Below are positions 21,924-33,012 of a stretch of 64,000 nt of DNA, one piece after another. The stretch comes from Akanthomyces muscarius (lineage: Eukaryota; Ascomycota; Sordariomycetes; Hypocreales; Cordycipitaceae): contig NC_079241.1 in assembly GCF_028009165.1 (NCBI RefSeq), forward strand, positions 3,658,001 through 3,722,000, given 5' to 3'. The translations under genes were made by a program, and so were the position numbers. How positions within the stretch are numbered: position 1 is the first letter of the stretch; each line of letters starts with the position of its first letter. A model generated the notes under the pieces. That model did no database searches. It saw only the letters and a program-made list of their open reading frames with translations, and had not been told where the DNA came from.

Positions 21924-24900
21924 TCTGTTGGTTGTCTTTTTGCTGTTTTTATTGTGTGCGCAAGGTTTTTTTTTGTTCTTGTTTAAGTGTGCAGCGTTTG
22001 CTGTGTGTCTTCCTGGGAAGAGGCTTTGGTGCATTTCGTGTTGGTTGTGCGTGATTGAGTCAGTCAACGACCAAGTTAGCCGAGTAGGACTTGGACACTT
22101 TATATTGAATAATAATGCCGACGTTTGAGAGTGTTTGATGTTTTGCCTTTGATTGTCAGTTGTTATTTTGGTAGGAAAAGCCTTGATCTTTGGTTGTTCA
22201 AAGGCTAGTCGAGGGCTGGTTCTGTGTGTGGCATGAAAACAGGAATGTGCAGAAACTCGAGGGGGAGGACGTATATTTATATTCGAGTACTCAGGACAGG
22301 TCTATTCATTGCTTCTTTGAGAGGCAATACAGTTTTGTGGACAGACGTCTAGCTTTTTGGCTGAAAGTCTGGATGCACCGACATAGATTCATGGCTGTTC
22401 ATTGTTACGAACCTTGATCGATATTCAAGCCGCCACTCAGCTTATCCTCAATTTAGTATCAGCCACTACATATATTTTTAGCGATTGAGCTCAAACTTTG
22501 AGCGTCAAAGAATATGGAATATGGATTTGCCACCTGTCATTCATCAAGGAAAGTATTTGGGCGAAGCCAAAGGCATGTGCTGCATGTATCTCGACTCCAA
22601 TATACAGGGACACCGACACTTGTCACCGCAAAAGTTTTCACAAGAATACATCAAACACTTTGCACTACGCAGTAGAAGTGAGCCGTAGAAGTCGAAGCTC
22701 TCCAGATGCAAGAGCGCCAATCCCTTGGACTGTGCGAAGACTCCCGCGTTTTCTTTCTTTGGCCACTTACATAGTCAAATTTTGAGGCATCGCGAGACCC
22801 AGGTACAATCACTGTGTTGGTCCAGCTTTATATATTTATGGGCGTAAAGAATCTGATGACCTTGCTATTGGCTACAATTTCTGCAAGTGCCGGCATCGGA
22901 GTTCTCGCACATCGTGAAGGAGAAAGCATCCAAAGGTATCACATCTCGAAGTGTAGGTGACTTTTTACGTTTGGCATTTCCTTTAAATGGCGGCAGCATT
23001 TCTTTACGTTCGCTGGCGCCTAAAGTGGCGGCGCCGCGAGAAATTTAAACTGTTCATGCAAAACTTGAATTTTGAGTGTTCCCGCCGCCGCCTGAGCTAC
23101 AAGGTCTGAACCAGATCGATTGCGGGGAGGGAGGAGCTCTCGCAATTGACCCGAGTTAGGTGCATTGTCCAAAGCGATGCAATGCAGGCCAACTTGCTGC
23201 CCAAAGTCCCCCGCATACAGCGGTAATAGTTGTCCGATTATCGCATTGTCGTGGGGCTGGGCGAATTGAAGGGGCAACCCACTGGTAGGTCCGACTTGTC
23301 TAGCGACAGTGACATGCGCGGCGGCTTCTCGAACGCGTGCGGCCGCTGATCTTTACCACAAGTCTACAAAAATGTGGCTGCAGCGAGTTGCAAGGGCTGC
23401 CTAGCGTGCGGAGAACGCCACGAGGACCTTTCCTTGACATGGCGGTGCCAGAGGAGATTACTAGTAACAAAACATCGGCGTAAAAGACGTGCATTCTGGG
23501 TGATTTGTGGCTGGCGACAGTGGCGAGTGTTGCTAAAGTTGGACCCTTGGCCTGGCGGACAGGCATTCGGAAATTTGAGGAAGCCAATCCGAGGCTTAGC
23601 TGGCCCTGGGTGCCAAGCTAGCCTTTTGGGAATGTCGATTTCTCATCGCGGGGGACGGGCTGGTCAGCTGGGCTGCGATGGGCGCAGCCGACACGCCGTT
23701 TTACGTATTCTCATCGAGTCAACATGTCGTCGCCCAGCGATTCACACGACGGCAAGCTATCCTGGCGGATAATGTCGGAGGCCTTCAAGGAGTGTCGTGC
23801 AAATCATGACCGCATAAAACAGATGATTAGTCTTGGCAAATTGCACGAGAGAGTTGGGGTTGGGCGCATCGACAATTCGTTGGTTGGCCCTGTTGTAATG
23901 TTGGTACTGAGAGACGGAGATGCATGGATGATGCCAAACTGACTCGCTGGCAGCTGCCAGCTGCGGCGTCGTGCGTCCAAGGCAGTCGCCAGCTGGCAAC
24001 AAACAAAACACCTGCGAGGTGCCTAGGCTTGGCTAATAAGGTGAGGACAGCTCAATTGCGCACTGTAGGCAGCCCGTTTGCTGCACCGAAACCTCCCACC
24101 AACATCATCATCACCCTCGCAGGACCACCGCGACCAGCCGTCCGCATGCACGACGAGCTGCCTCAAACAGCTTTCTGCCGGGTGCCGCGGACCCTTCTTC
24201 ACGATGACAGGACGTGGCTGCGCTAGGCGACCGAAACACGCTGGAGAGGGCCAGCAACACCCCAATTGCGGCGCTACGGATTGGTGGGCTGGAGGCGCTA
24301 GTCTGCTGCATGGCTTGCTGCAGGCTGGGGCATCCTGGGGGGCACTTGGAGCACTTTGGGGCAAATTTGGGGCAATCACGGCCTCAGCTTCAGTGGGCTT
24401 CTGCCGGTTTCTCGACCTTCACCAAGACGGCCAGTTTGTGCCGCTGCAGCGGTCCAGAGGATGCATTGCAACACGCCTACAGCCAGTCGAGAGAGATGCC
24501 GAAAAGGCTCAGACATGACATGAGCACGAGACGCTGCAGATTCCATCCCCGCCAACGCTCGACGGCCGCTGCTTGGTCTGGATGCGGGGACTCGACGGCG
24601 CTCCGTCCGGCTCCGCTTCTTCTATCAGCATTGTGTCCCGATCCATGTCTTCCATTATCTCCACCACCCTAACAGTAGGCTACCAGACCCAGGACGGCCA
24701 CCGTACGGCTGCCGAGTCTCTGCCAATACCGCGCTCGTCAGCCCGTCTCTTTCCCACACTTTTCATCTGTCGCCGAGTTACTTGTTCCTTTCGCATCTTC
24801 TCGCTCGACTCCCGCTCCTACGACTGTACCCAAGCGCACACCGTGGCACCAATAGGTTTCGCCATATACCCCGTGCTTTGTTCCAGCACCGAGCCGAGAC

Positions 24901-25305
24901 TGCTCAGGCTCCTCACCAGCAGTCACACCGGCTAAATTGCCCTCCAACGACGCCGCGCCAAAGGTGTCTTTGCGCTCTCCGGCGCACCCTCGCCCTCCGC
25001 ATCTGCGCAAGTTCTTTGTTGGTCGCATGGTGCTAAATGCCTGGTTATTGACTGGTCTACCTTCAACAATCAACGACGGCCCGTCTTTGGCCACTGGAGA
25101 ATGGGTTGATGCCGTTTTTGCCAGACAACAACGTTTAATCAATTAGTACGCAACTCAACCTCAATCGCTCGACGCATTTTATCCCCTCGGGCAGACATGT
25201 TGGGCTCGGAAACCGAGATTTCTAACTTTCTTTCAGTCCTGATATCGTCCTCGCCGACTACCAGCCAACCAGTGCCTAGCGATAAATACTTATCGCTCCG
25301 CTAAT
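21924..25305. other. Gene-poor 3.4-kb stretch before the Zn2Cys6 gene
   Basis: No gene with family features is visible. Two small frames look slightly more protein-like than the rest: 23724-23942 (+, 72 aa, begins MSSPSDSHDGKLSW) and 23020-23277 (-, 85 aa, begins MPLQFAQPHDNAII). The part from about 24580 to 25300 is C/T-rich and probably holds the promoter and leader of the regulator gene that follows. Confidence 0.4.
23724..23942 (+). CDS. Possible 72-aa orphan protein
   Basis: A small open frame with start context CAACATGTC encodes a mixed polar/hydrophobic protein beginning MSSPSDSHDGKLSW, with a helical-looking KECRANHDRIKQMISLGKL and a hydrophobic strand GPVVMLVLRDG near the end. No signal peptide, family motif or intron evidence is present. 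It is listed because amino-acid use is more balanced than in neighbouring chance frames; it may well be spurious. Confidence 0.22.
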   Translation: MSSPSDSHDGKLSWRIMSEAFKECRANHDRIKQMISLGKLHERVGVGRIDNSLVGPVVMLVLRDGDAWMMPN

Positions 25306-28301
25306 ATGCCTGCGCATGTGGCGCCCTCTCCGAGCTCGCAGCCCACCAGCAAACGCCAACGGAAGACATCCTCAGAAAATGGCTCCCCAAGCAATCAAAT
25401 CAGTCCAGAGGCGATACCAGAAGCTGTGACGAATGGACCGCTCACTGGAGGCAAGCCATCGCAAAGCAGCAACTTTCGCAATGTGAGCGCCTGCAACAGA
25501 TGCCGTTTGCGCAAAAATCGCTGCGACCAGAAACTTCCCAGTTGCGCCAGCTGCGCCAAAGCCGGTGTAGCATGCGTTGGCTACGACCCCATTACCAAAA
25601 AGGAGATCCCGCGCAGGTATGTGTCTGAACGCCAATTTCGCGTCTAGCTACTGATCCCTTTCTTAGCTATGTATTTTATCTCGAAACTCGAGTAGAACAG
25701 CTTGAAAAGCTGCTCTCTTCGAATAGTGTTCCATATCCACCTGCTGAGAATCTGGAGCTCTGCTCCCGCCCGAGCGCCGACACAGTCCCGCGAGATTCGG
25801 GCTCCGCCAATGGAGGCGCTTCGGGCCAGGTTCTAAATAGCGCGCGAACCGAATCTTTGGCGGCGAAAAAAGAAGGGCAGAGTCCAGCGATGATGAATTT
25901 GGTTGGAACTTCAAAGCCAAAATCTCTTGCTTCGGCATCCGGGGTTTCGTTTGCCAGAGTTGTTTTCGCCGCTGTCCAATATTCCGTATCAGATCAACAC
26001 GGCCCTACCGAGCGAGCAGGGGGAGGCGCCGGTACCTCGATGCGCGATTCCTTCTTTGGCCTTCACGCAAGACCAACCATTCAACCAGCGCCTTTTCCGC
26101 CTCGTGAGGTTGGAATGAGACTCGTAACCCTCTACTTCGAGCATGCAAACCCGCAAATTCCCATCCTTCATAGAGGCGAGTTTATGCAGATGTTTGAGCA
26201 AGCCTACGCCAGCTCGCCCGAATCTCTGGCCTCCCGGGAGCTCTATATGCTGAACATGGTATTCGCAATTGGTTGCGGTGTCATTGTGGGAGAACCTGTC
26301 AAGACAGAGGCATCTGGCACAGCCAAAATCGGCTCTCAGCAAGGAAAGGGTCAGTGCGAGCCTGAAGAGTATCATGCAAGCGCTATTGTGCACCTGGAAT
26401 CCTGTCTGAGCTTCAGTGGAGGCGGCCTCGAAGTTTTGCAGGCTGTACTCTTACTAGCCAACTTTGCGCTTCTTCGCCCAGTTCCTCCTGGCCTGTGGTA
26501 AGTCTGTTGAAATTTTAGTTCTGCGCCGCCGCTAACGAAGTATAGGTACATCACTGGCGTAGCCGTGCGTCTTGCTGTTGATCTGGGCTTGCATTACGAA
26601 GAGGGAGGAGAAGCAGAAAACTCGGGGCCAGAAGACCCAGCTGGCGAACAAGATTCAAGCGCCCGGGAGCGAGGGCGGAGACAATATGTGCGAGATATGA
26701 GGCGACGCTTGTGGTGGTGCACCTATTCGTTTGATCGATTGGTAAGCACGTGTGTCGGGCGACCATTTGGTGTCAGCGACCAAGTTATCACTACTGAGCT
26801 TCCGTCCGTATTGGACGACGACTACGTTACTCCGACGGGCTTTGTCGACCCTCCAGTAGACGACGAACGGCCGAGCTACAAACATGTTGCCCATCACTAT
26901 TTTCGACTACGAATGCTACAATCGGAGATCTTGCAAGTTCTCCAATACAACCAAGCTCAACTTGCACGTCAAGGCAATCAGGTACCTTGCTACCCTGAGA
27001 TGCGCAATCACATTCCCTCGCCTTTCCTCGTCAAGTTCGATTCGTTCCGGTCTTGGAGGAGCGATATTGACAAACGTCTCTACCATTGGAAGTCATCAGC
27101 GCCAACGAGGCAAGAAACTGGGGTTGCCTTCTCAACGGAATTCCTCGAGCTCAACTACTGGCAAGCTATCATCATGCTATACAGACAGAGCTTGAGCGTC
27201 CCAGCCATGTTTGAAGGCGAATACAACACGTCAAACGAGGTCAACAGCCCAACCGCATTTACTGCAGAGCTCCGAGAAGACGAGGACCGCATCTATCTCA
27301 AGGTAGCGGAAGCAGGACAAAAGATCCTGCGCATATACAGGCAACTCCATCTCAGTGGACTTGTTAGCTACACATATTTGTCAACGCACCACCTGTTTAT
27401 GGCCGGCATTTCATATTTGTACGCTATTTGGCATTCACCGTTGGTACGGAGTCGCCTGTCGATGGATGAGGTGGACTTCACCGTTCTAGCAGCCAAGTCT
27501 GTCTTTACCGACATGATTGACAAGTGCCCGCCGGCAGAAACATGCAGAGACGCATTCGATCGAACAGCGAAGGCGACAATTAAGATGGCAAGCTCAAACG
27601 GCGGCTTTGGCACTACAAACCCCCGGCCACGCCGGCAGCGCAGAGAGACGACAACCTGGGTCACAGCTCCTGTGCCCGACGTTACGTCCATGAAGCCTAC
27701 TTCGCGGCACCGGGCTCAGGCTTCAGAAAGCCAGGGCTACCAGTTTGACCTGGCAATGGGAGATAACGTATCCTCCCCGGGAATATCTGCAGCTGGCGAG
27801 ACTTCGGCGCAGAACACACCGCCACTGGGCACGTCGAAAACTTTTGACAGTGACACGCTCATGTCGGAGACACGGAGACACAGCGGACCCAGCCCGGCGG
27901 ATGGCTCCATCAGCCAGGACGGCAGCTCGATTGACCCCCTCGTTCATTCGCCCCCGTTGACTCGCAGGATGACCACACATGGAGGCAACAACACGTTCAT
28001 GGGCCAACAGTTTGGCATGCAGGGTTCCATGGACTATCCCGATAGTCAGACGATGGAGTTTCTCCAGACACTGGGAGCCACACCAAATGGGGACTTTTCG
28101 TCGGTGGATCAGGCACAGCTGGATCTCGGGTTCGGGATCAACTGGGAAGGCATGCATAATGACTTTAGCGAGGGCGGGCATATCAATCCTTTCGACACGT
28201 TCTTCTTTGGCGGGCAGCCAAACGCGGGCAATAATAACAACGGCAACAACGGCAGCAACGGCAACAACGGCGCTGGGTCTGGAGGGGGTATCTCTATGTA
28301 A
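25306..28301 (+). CDS. Zn2Cys6 transcription factor with fungal_trans domain
   Basis: Nuclear sequence-specific regulator, 965 aa. Exons are 25306-25616, 25667-26497 and 26546-28301, with introns of 50 and 48 nt in phase. The binuclear zinc cluster is complete: Cys63, 66, 73, 80, 83 and 90 (CNRCRLRKNRCDQKLPSC then C-x2-C-x6-C spacing). A short linker, GYDPITKKEIPRS, leads into the dimerisation coiled coil YVFYLETRVEQLEKLL, whose first residues are joined by splicing. The PF04082-type middle homology region runs from about residue 250 (MRLVTLYFEHANPQIPILHR) past MRRRLWWCTYSFDRLV at 432 and VGRPFGVSDQVITTELP. The C-terminus is a Ser/Thr/Pro-rich activation-type region ending in an Asn/Gly repeat. 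The linker and YLE coiled coil recall the UaY/Ppr1-like group, but the target cannot be named. The function of neighbouring genes gives no clue. Confidence 0.93.
28209..28298 (+). repeat. Asn/Gly-coding trinucleotide repeat at the regulator C-terminus
   Basis: Repeated AAC/GGC/AAT codons encode a run of Asn and Gly (NNNNGNNGSNGNNG) just before the stop of the Zn2Cys6 gene. Such repeats vary in length between strains; here it forms the extreme C-terminus after the acidic/aromatic segment DTFFFGG. Confidence 0.75.
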
Positions 28302-29709
28302 TAGCGCCTCAATTGAAAATAGGAGTTTTCGTTTGTGCCCATGCTGCTTGTCAGCTATACTGCTGTCTTCCGTCTCGCGGCCAAATCGGACTCGGGACAA
28401 GAGGGATTGTTGCGCGGCCGAGAGAGAGCCTTGGTCGCTGACAAAAGTGCTACTTTTGTGCAAGACTAGATGTGCGTCTATTTGATGAGAAATGCATCTG
28501 TATATACCATGAATGTTTTTTTATAGAAAAGTCTACACGGAAATACGAATATCCACCTTGAATCATTATTTTGATTGAAGACATGATGAACTGTGTGGGA
28601 AGCCGTTGTCTTTTCCGCGTCCTGGATTTTTCTCCTTTCGCCGCTGTGGCTCATTAACAGTCTGAAGACGAATCTGAGCAGACGTTTCTGGCCGTAAAGG
28701 AAAGAAGGAGAAAAAAAAGAAGGAAAGAAAAGGTGACCCCTTACAGTGGTGCAAGGGGAGATGGTAGACTGGCAACTGGCAGCTGGCCAGCTAGAGCTAG
28801 TTGGTGGGTGCAAGGTTAGCTGCATGTGAATGTAAGACAGACGTGCATCGTGCGCCATCTACCCACAGTGACAGCTGTTGTGAACCGTGGATTTTCTTCC
28901 CTTTTTTTTTTTTTTTTTTTTTTTTTTGTTCTTTCGCGCCCACTTGACCTTTTTTTTTTTTAGTCTTCTTATCCATGATGCTAGTATTTCCCAATCGCCT
29001 CATGCATTTCATTGAGTATCGCGCACGCGGTGGCTGGGATTCCCTATGCGATTCGCGCCGAAAAAGCAGGTGGCTGGGCTGGATCAAAACGTGAACTCGA
29101 ACGCCCATTTGCCGAGTCGCAGGCAGGGGGGGAGGGGGAGGGGCAGCGCACTTTATGCAGGCGTGGGCTGCTTCCTTGTAACAACGCAATCTTTTTTTCA
29201 TCTTTTGCATCATATTGACCCAAGACAAAAAAAAACCATCAAGAAATCTGCGTCTTCTTTCTCGGTCGTTTTTTTTTTTATTCTTTCTATCGTTAGTTGT
29301 TTACTCTCAGTGACGCGCTGGATAATCGCAAGCGTGTATACCTGTACCCTCACACACCCCCCCGCCGCCGGCGACACGAACGCTTGATGTGCTTTGCGCC
29401 AGCCACGATTTCTCCTCTCGCGCCGCGCCGAATACCGCAAACCAAGAGACATATGAATTGATTGCTTTGCTTCTTCAGCTCTGTGTTGTTGATTAGACAC
29501 GAATTGATTTCCTGCGACGCCGCGACGAGACGGGCTCTGTGGGAATTGGATACCGATCTACATCATTGCTCGAGTCCATCCGGGCGCAAACGCTCGCGAG
29601 AGACAAAAAACAGGCGTCGCATTTCCAACCTGCTTTCCATCAGCGCCAGCAAAAAAAAAGCAGCCGTCGTTGGGCCTTGTGTCGCTCTGGCGACAAATAT
29701 ATCGCTGCA
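28302..29709. other. Intergenic 1.4 kb with poly-T and G-run tracts
   Basis: No gene seen. It contains a 26-base T run (28902-28927), a second T run near 28951-28961, and a G-rich block at 29126-29143. C/T-rich sequence leads up to the next plus-strand gene. Confidence 0.5.
28902..28927. repeat. Poly-T homopolymer (26 T)
   Basis: Uninterrupted T run in an intergenic region, followed 23 bases later by a shorter T run. Length is likely to vary and to be sequencing-sensitive. Confidence 0.85.
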
Positions 29710-30444
29710 ATGCCTGCGTTGCCGCTTCTGCGCGGGACAGTACCGCACGTTGCGACATTTGCACAACCACCGCCATCCTCACCACCCGAAAGCTCCGCAG
29801 CCACACCGACCGTCCTCAACGTGACACCCGCCGACCCCCTCGCGGCCCGCGCGCCGCAGAGCACCGACGGCTTCCAGGCCATCCCGACGACCTACAAGGA
29901 GCAGGACTCGTCCCCGCCGCCCGGCACCGTCGCCGGCATCGTGCTCGGCTCCGTCGGGGCCTTTCTCCTGATCCTCGCGCTGCTGTACTCGTGCACCGGC
30001 TGGGCGCCCGTCTTCCTGCCGTGGTCGTCGTCGTCGCGGCGCACCGTCGTCGTCGAGGACGAGGAGCGCCACCGGCACAAGAGCAGCCGGCGGCACAACC
30101 ACCCGCGCAGCCGCCGCAGCCGTCGCAGCCGCACCGACACGGAAATGTACGAGGTGCGCACCGCGCAGCGTGCTGCTGCCGCGGCGTCGCGGCCCAGCAG
30201 CAGCAGGAGGCCGCCGCCGGTGCAGATGCCGGTGCCGCCGGCCATGATGCCGGGCGTGCGCGTCTCGCAGACGACGACGAGACATGGCGGGCACCCGCCG
30301 CCGCGCGTGGTCCGCGACGATGCGACGACGGAGACGGACCTGTCAGAGGATGAGGTGGTGGTGATTGAGGAGCACTCGCCGCCGAGACGCTCGTCGCGCA
30401 GGAGCGAGTCGAGGCGCGACAGCAGACGGTATAGTCGCGGCTGA
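29710..30444 (+). CDS. Single-pass membrane protein with Arg/Ser-rich cytosolic tail
   Basis: Unknown function. The 244-aa product starts MPALPLLRGTVPHVATFAQ and has a Pro/Ser/Thr-rich region up to residue 72. One clear transmembrane helix follows at about 73-95 (TVAGIVLGSVGAFLLILALL), then a long, highly basic tail with HRHKSSRRHNHPRSRR, poly-Ser/Arg blocks and an acidic patch DLSEDEVVVIEEH near the end. A GxVLGxxGG-type helix with a basic tail is common in fungal membrane proteins of unknown role. The frame is open further upstream to 29539, but that part is leader-like; 29710 was chosen for its hydrophobic N-terminus. No intron is needed. The gene is very GC-rich, giving antisense frames. 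The extracellular side would be the short N-terminal part if positive-inside applies. Confidence 0.72.
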   Translation: MPALPLLRGTVPHVATFAQPPPSSPPESSAATPTVLNVTPADPLAARAPQSTDGFQAIPTTYKEQDSSPPPGTVAGIVLGSVGAFLLILALLYSCTGWAPVFLPWSSSSRRTVVVEDEERHRHKSSRRHNHPRSRRSRRSRTDTEMYEVRTAQRAAAAASRPSSSRRPPPVQMPVPPAMMPGVRVSQTTTRHGGHPPPRVVRDDATTETDLSEDEVVVIEEHSPPRRSSRRSESRRDSRRYSRG

Positions 30445-31559
30445 GGGTCCTCGCCCCTACTTTGGAGAGTCGGGTTTTTTCTTCTTCTTATTTTTTGACT
30501 CTAATGATTGCGTCGACCCTCGAATGTTGCGTATCTACGTGCGAGAAGTTTTATCGTACAGTGTCACGATTGGTATAATGATACGAGCGAATGTGGGCAG
30601 GAAATCGGCTATTCGCCTTGTACATGGACAGCCGTTGTTGTTTGTATTTTCCATCTTTTTTCTTGGCGTTTTATATCGACTATAGGAAGCGTTTGTACAT
30701 GAAATGAAAGTATGCTCATCTCTTCATCTTTTCCCATAATAACTGGACAACAGATCTGTTGTACCTACACACGGCGCTCAGTCCGAGTCGATGGCCAAAA
30801 GAGGCAAAGGGTCTTTCGCCTTGCTCTGGAGCTAGTCGGCATCGAGGATCGAGCACATGACAGAGATGCATTCCGAGGCGGACGCCGTCTTTATTAGTGG
30901 CCAGCATGCTACGTAGGCACGTCATGGTGTAGGTACATAGGCGGGGCTCGCTGGCTGTCTGTCAACAGGCTCACGACTTTGTTGTTCTGGCACCGAGTAA
31001 AGACTAGAAGTGAAATCACATGCTGTCCGAAGCGACACCAAGAAAGAAAAAAAAAATAGTAAGCCCTGCAGCGGAAGGTGTGTAACACGCCCGACCATTG
31101 TTGCCGTCCGCTAGCCCAACTCAGCAATCTTGGTTATTCGTTGGCGCATTGTAGGCGGGCGGCTGGCAAAAGAAAAATCCCGTGGCCAACCCCGAGATTT
31201 AGCACCAAATCTGACAAGTGCCATGACATTATCCGGCCCTCTAGTGGCCTCTGCTGGTACAGCCAGCCCAAGACCGACTGAATTGCCGCTCCCGCTGGCC
31301 GTGATCCACGGCCCCGCGGCCTCCACTTTCCCCGGCTTCGATCCCGGCTTCTGTTCCCGGCAATGCCTTTTTCCAGGCCCTTTGTTATTTAAAATAGCTT
31401 TGCCACCACTTGCTACTGCCTTGTTTCTTTTTCTGTCGCTCTCCAACTTTTATTCTCTTCTCTTCTCATTCAGACACCATTCAAATACCCCAGATACTTT
31501 TGCTCCATCCATCTGCCCGCCTTCTACTCCATATTACACACTCACACAACATTGCCAAC
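30445..31559. other. Intergenic, promoter side of the dioxygenase gene
   Basis: No gene seen. The final 180 bases are C/T-rich leader (CTTTTATTCTCTTCTCTTC and similar). An inverted repeat lies about 250 bases upstream of the start codon. Confidence 0.5.
31297..31313. promoter_or_regulatory. Inverted repeat GGCCGTG-N3-CACGGCC upstream of the dioxygenase
   Basis: Seven-base arms pair perfectly around a 3-base spacer. Symmetric GC-rich repeats at this distance are candidate sites for dimeric Zn2Cys6 regulators (CCG/CGG-type half sites), which often control aromatic catabolism genes. No experimental or comparative support is available. Confidence 0.3.
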
Positions 31560-32654
31560 ATGGCTAGCATCGGCACCAATGGCACCAATGGTGTCCATGC
31601 CACAAACGGCACAAACGGCACAAACGGCACCAATGGCACCAACGGCGTACACGAGGAAACAAAGCACAAGTTTGACCCCAACTTTACCGACCATGTCATC
31701 AACCTCATGAGCCCCGAGACCCAGCCGCGCCACCGCGAGATTCTCACCTCCCTCATCCGCCACATGCACGACTTTTGCCGCGAGGTCGAGCTCAAGCAGG
31801 AAGAGTGGATCATTGGCGTCAACTACGTCAACTCGCTCGGCCAGGCCTACAAGAAGAACCGCAACGAGACGTGGCGTCTCTGCGACATTCTCGGCATCGA
31901 ATCGTAAGCCTTGTCCCATTCCCCCCCCCCCCCCGGCCTCCCCCATGCAAAACGAGCCATGTCCCGCTGACACCCTCGCAGCCTCGTCGATGAAATCAAC
32001 CACAAGGTCGAGTCCGCCGACGGCAAGGCGCCCACCTCATCCTCCATCCTCGGGCCCTTTTGGTCGCCCGACACGCCCTTCCGCGCCCTCGGCGCCAGCG
32101 TCGTCCAGGACATGCCCCCCGACGGGCAGCTGACGCGCTTCCACGGCGTCGTGCGCGACGTCGAGACGGGTCTCGGCATCCCCAACGCCGTCTTTGACAT
32201 GTGGCAGGCCAGCACCAACGGCAAGTACGACGCCCACGACCCGGAGAACCAGTCGCGCCACAACCTCCGCGGCAAGTTCCGCACCGACGCCGACGGCCGC
32301 TTCTGGTTCTACTGCCTCAAGCCGACCGAGTACGCCATCGACACCTCGGGCCCCTCGGCGGAGCTGCTCCGCATCATGGGCCGCCACCCCTGGCGCCCCG
32401 CGCACATCCACATGATGGTCACCCACGACGACTACATTGGCGTCACCGCCCAGCTCTACCCCAGCGACGACCCGTACCTCGAGACCGACACGGCGTGCGC
32501 GGTCAAGGACGACCTGCTGCTGCAGTTCGAGCCCGTCAGGGACGAGCCCAACGGCGCCACGCTGGATGTCGAGTACAATGTCAACCTGCTGTCGAAAAAG
32601 TACAAGCCCGAGTCGAATATGCTGATGCAAAATGCCGACCAGGACAAGTTTTGA
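31560..32654 (+). CDS. Intradiol ring-cleavage dioxygenase (catechol/hydroxyquinol 1,2-dioxygenase)
   Basis: Non-haem Fe(III) enzyme opening catechol or hydroxyquinol between the two hydroxyls, giving muconate or maleylacetate en route to the TCA cycle; cytosolic. Exons are 31560-31903 and 31982-32654, giving 338 aa. The N-terminal dimerisation domain (PF04444-like) spans about 38-135 and the catalytic domain follows. Iron ligands fit Tyr197 (NGKYDAHDP), Tyr232 (PTEYAID), His256 and His258 (WRPAHIHMM). VFDMWQAS and DADGRFWFYCLKP are typical of the family. Odd points: an N-terminal run of Asn-Gly-Thr repeats (residues 6-30) not needed for the fold, and a 14-C homopolymer in the 78-nt intron. 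The stop lies 358 bp from that of a convergent AA12 gene. Hydroxyquinol is the more likely substrate because of sequence style, but this is inference. Confidence 0.93.
31921..31934 (+). repeat. Poly-C run inside the dioxygenase intron
   Basis: Fourteen C in a row between the GTAAGC donor and CGCAG acceptor. Length changes here would not affect the frame. Confidence 0.85.
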
Positions 32655-33012
32655 AGCTGAGGAAATGAGGAGATGGAAGCAGCATGGGGACACAAGATCT
32701 TGAGATACCAAGAGTCTTGATCAAGTTTGATGCATATAGCGATTATCGAGGTACATATTAGCGTTTTTTTTTTATGCGAGAGGACTCATGAGCATGACAT
32801 TTTCGGCAATTTCGTGACGAGGCAGTGGAAAACTGCATCGTAACTGATTCCAATGGGCCTGCAGACGTCCCAGCAATGCTCCTTTTCCACACAGCTCGCT
32901 GACATCTCATCATCTTCCACACCAACGCAACAAAAGTGCAACTGATATTGTTTTGGGCTTCCATTCTTGCTATAATTAATCTCCATGGGCCTGAGCCGCG
33001 TTGCAGCGTCAT

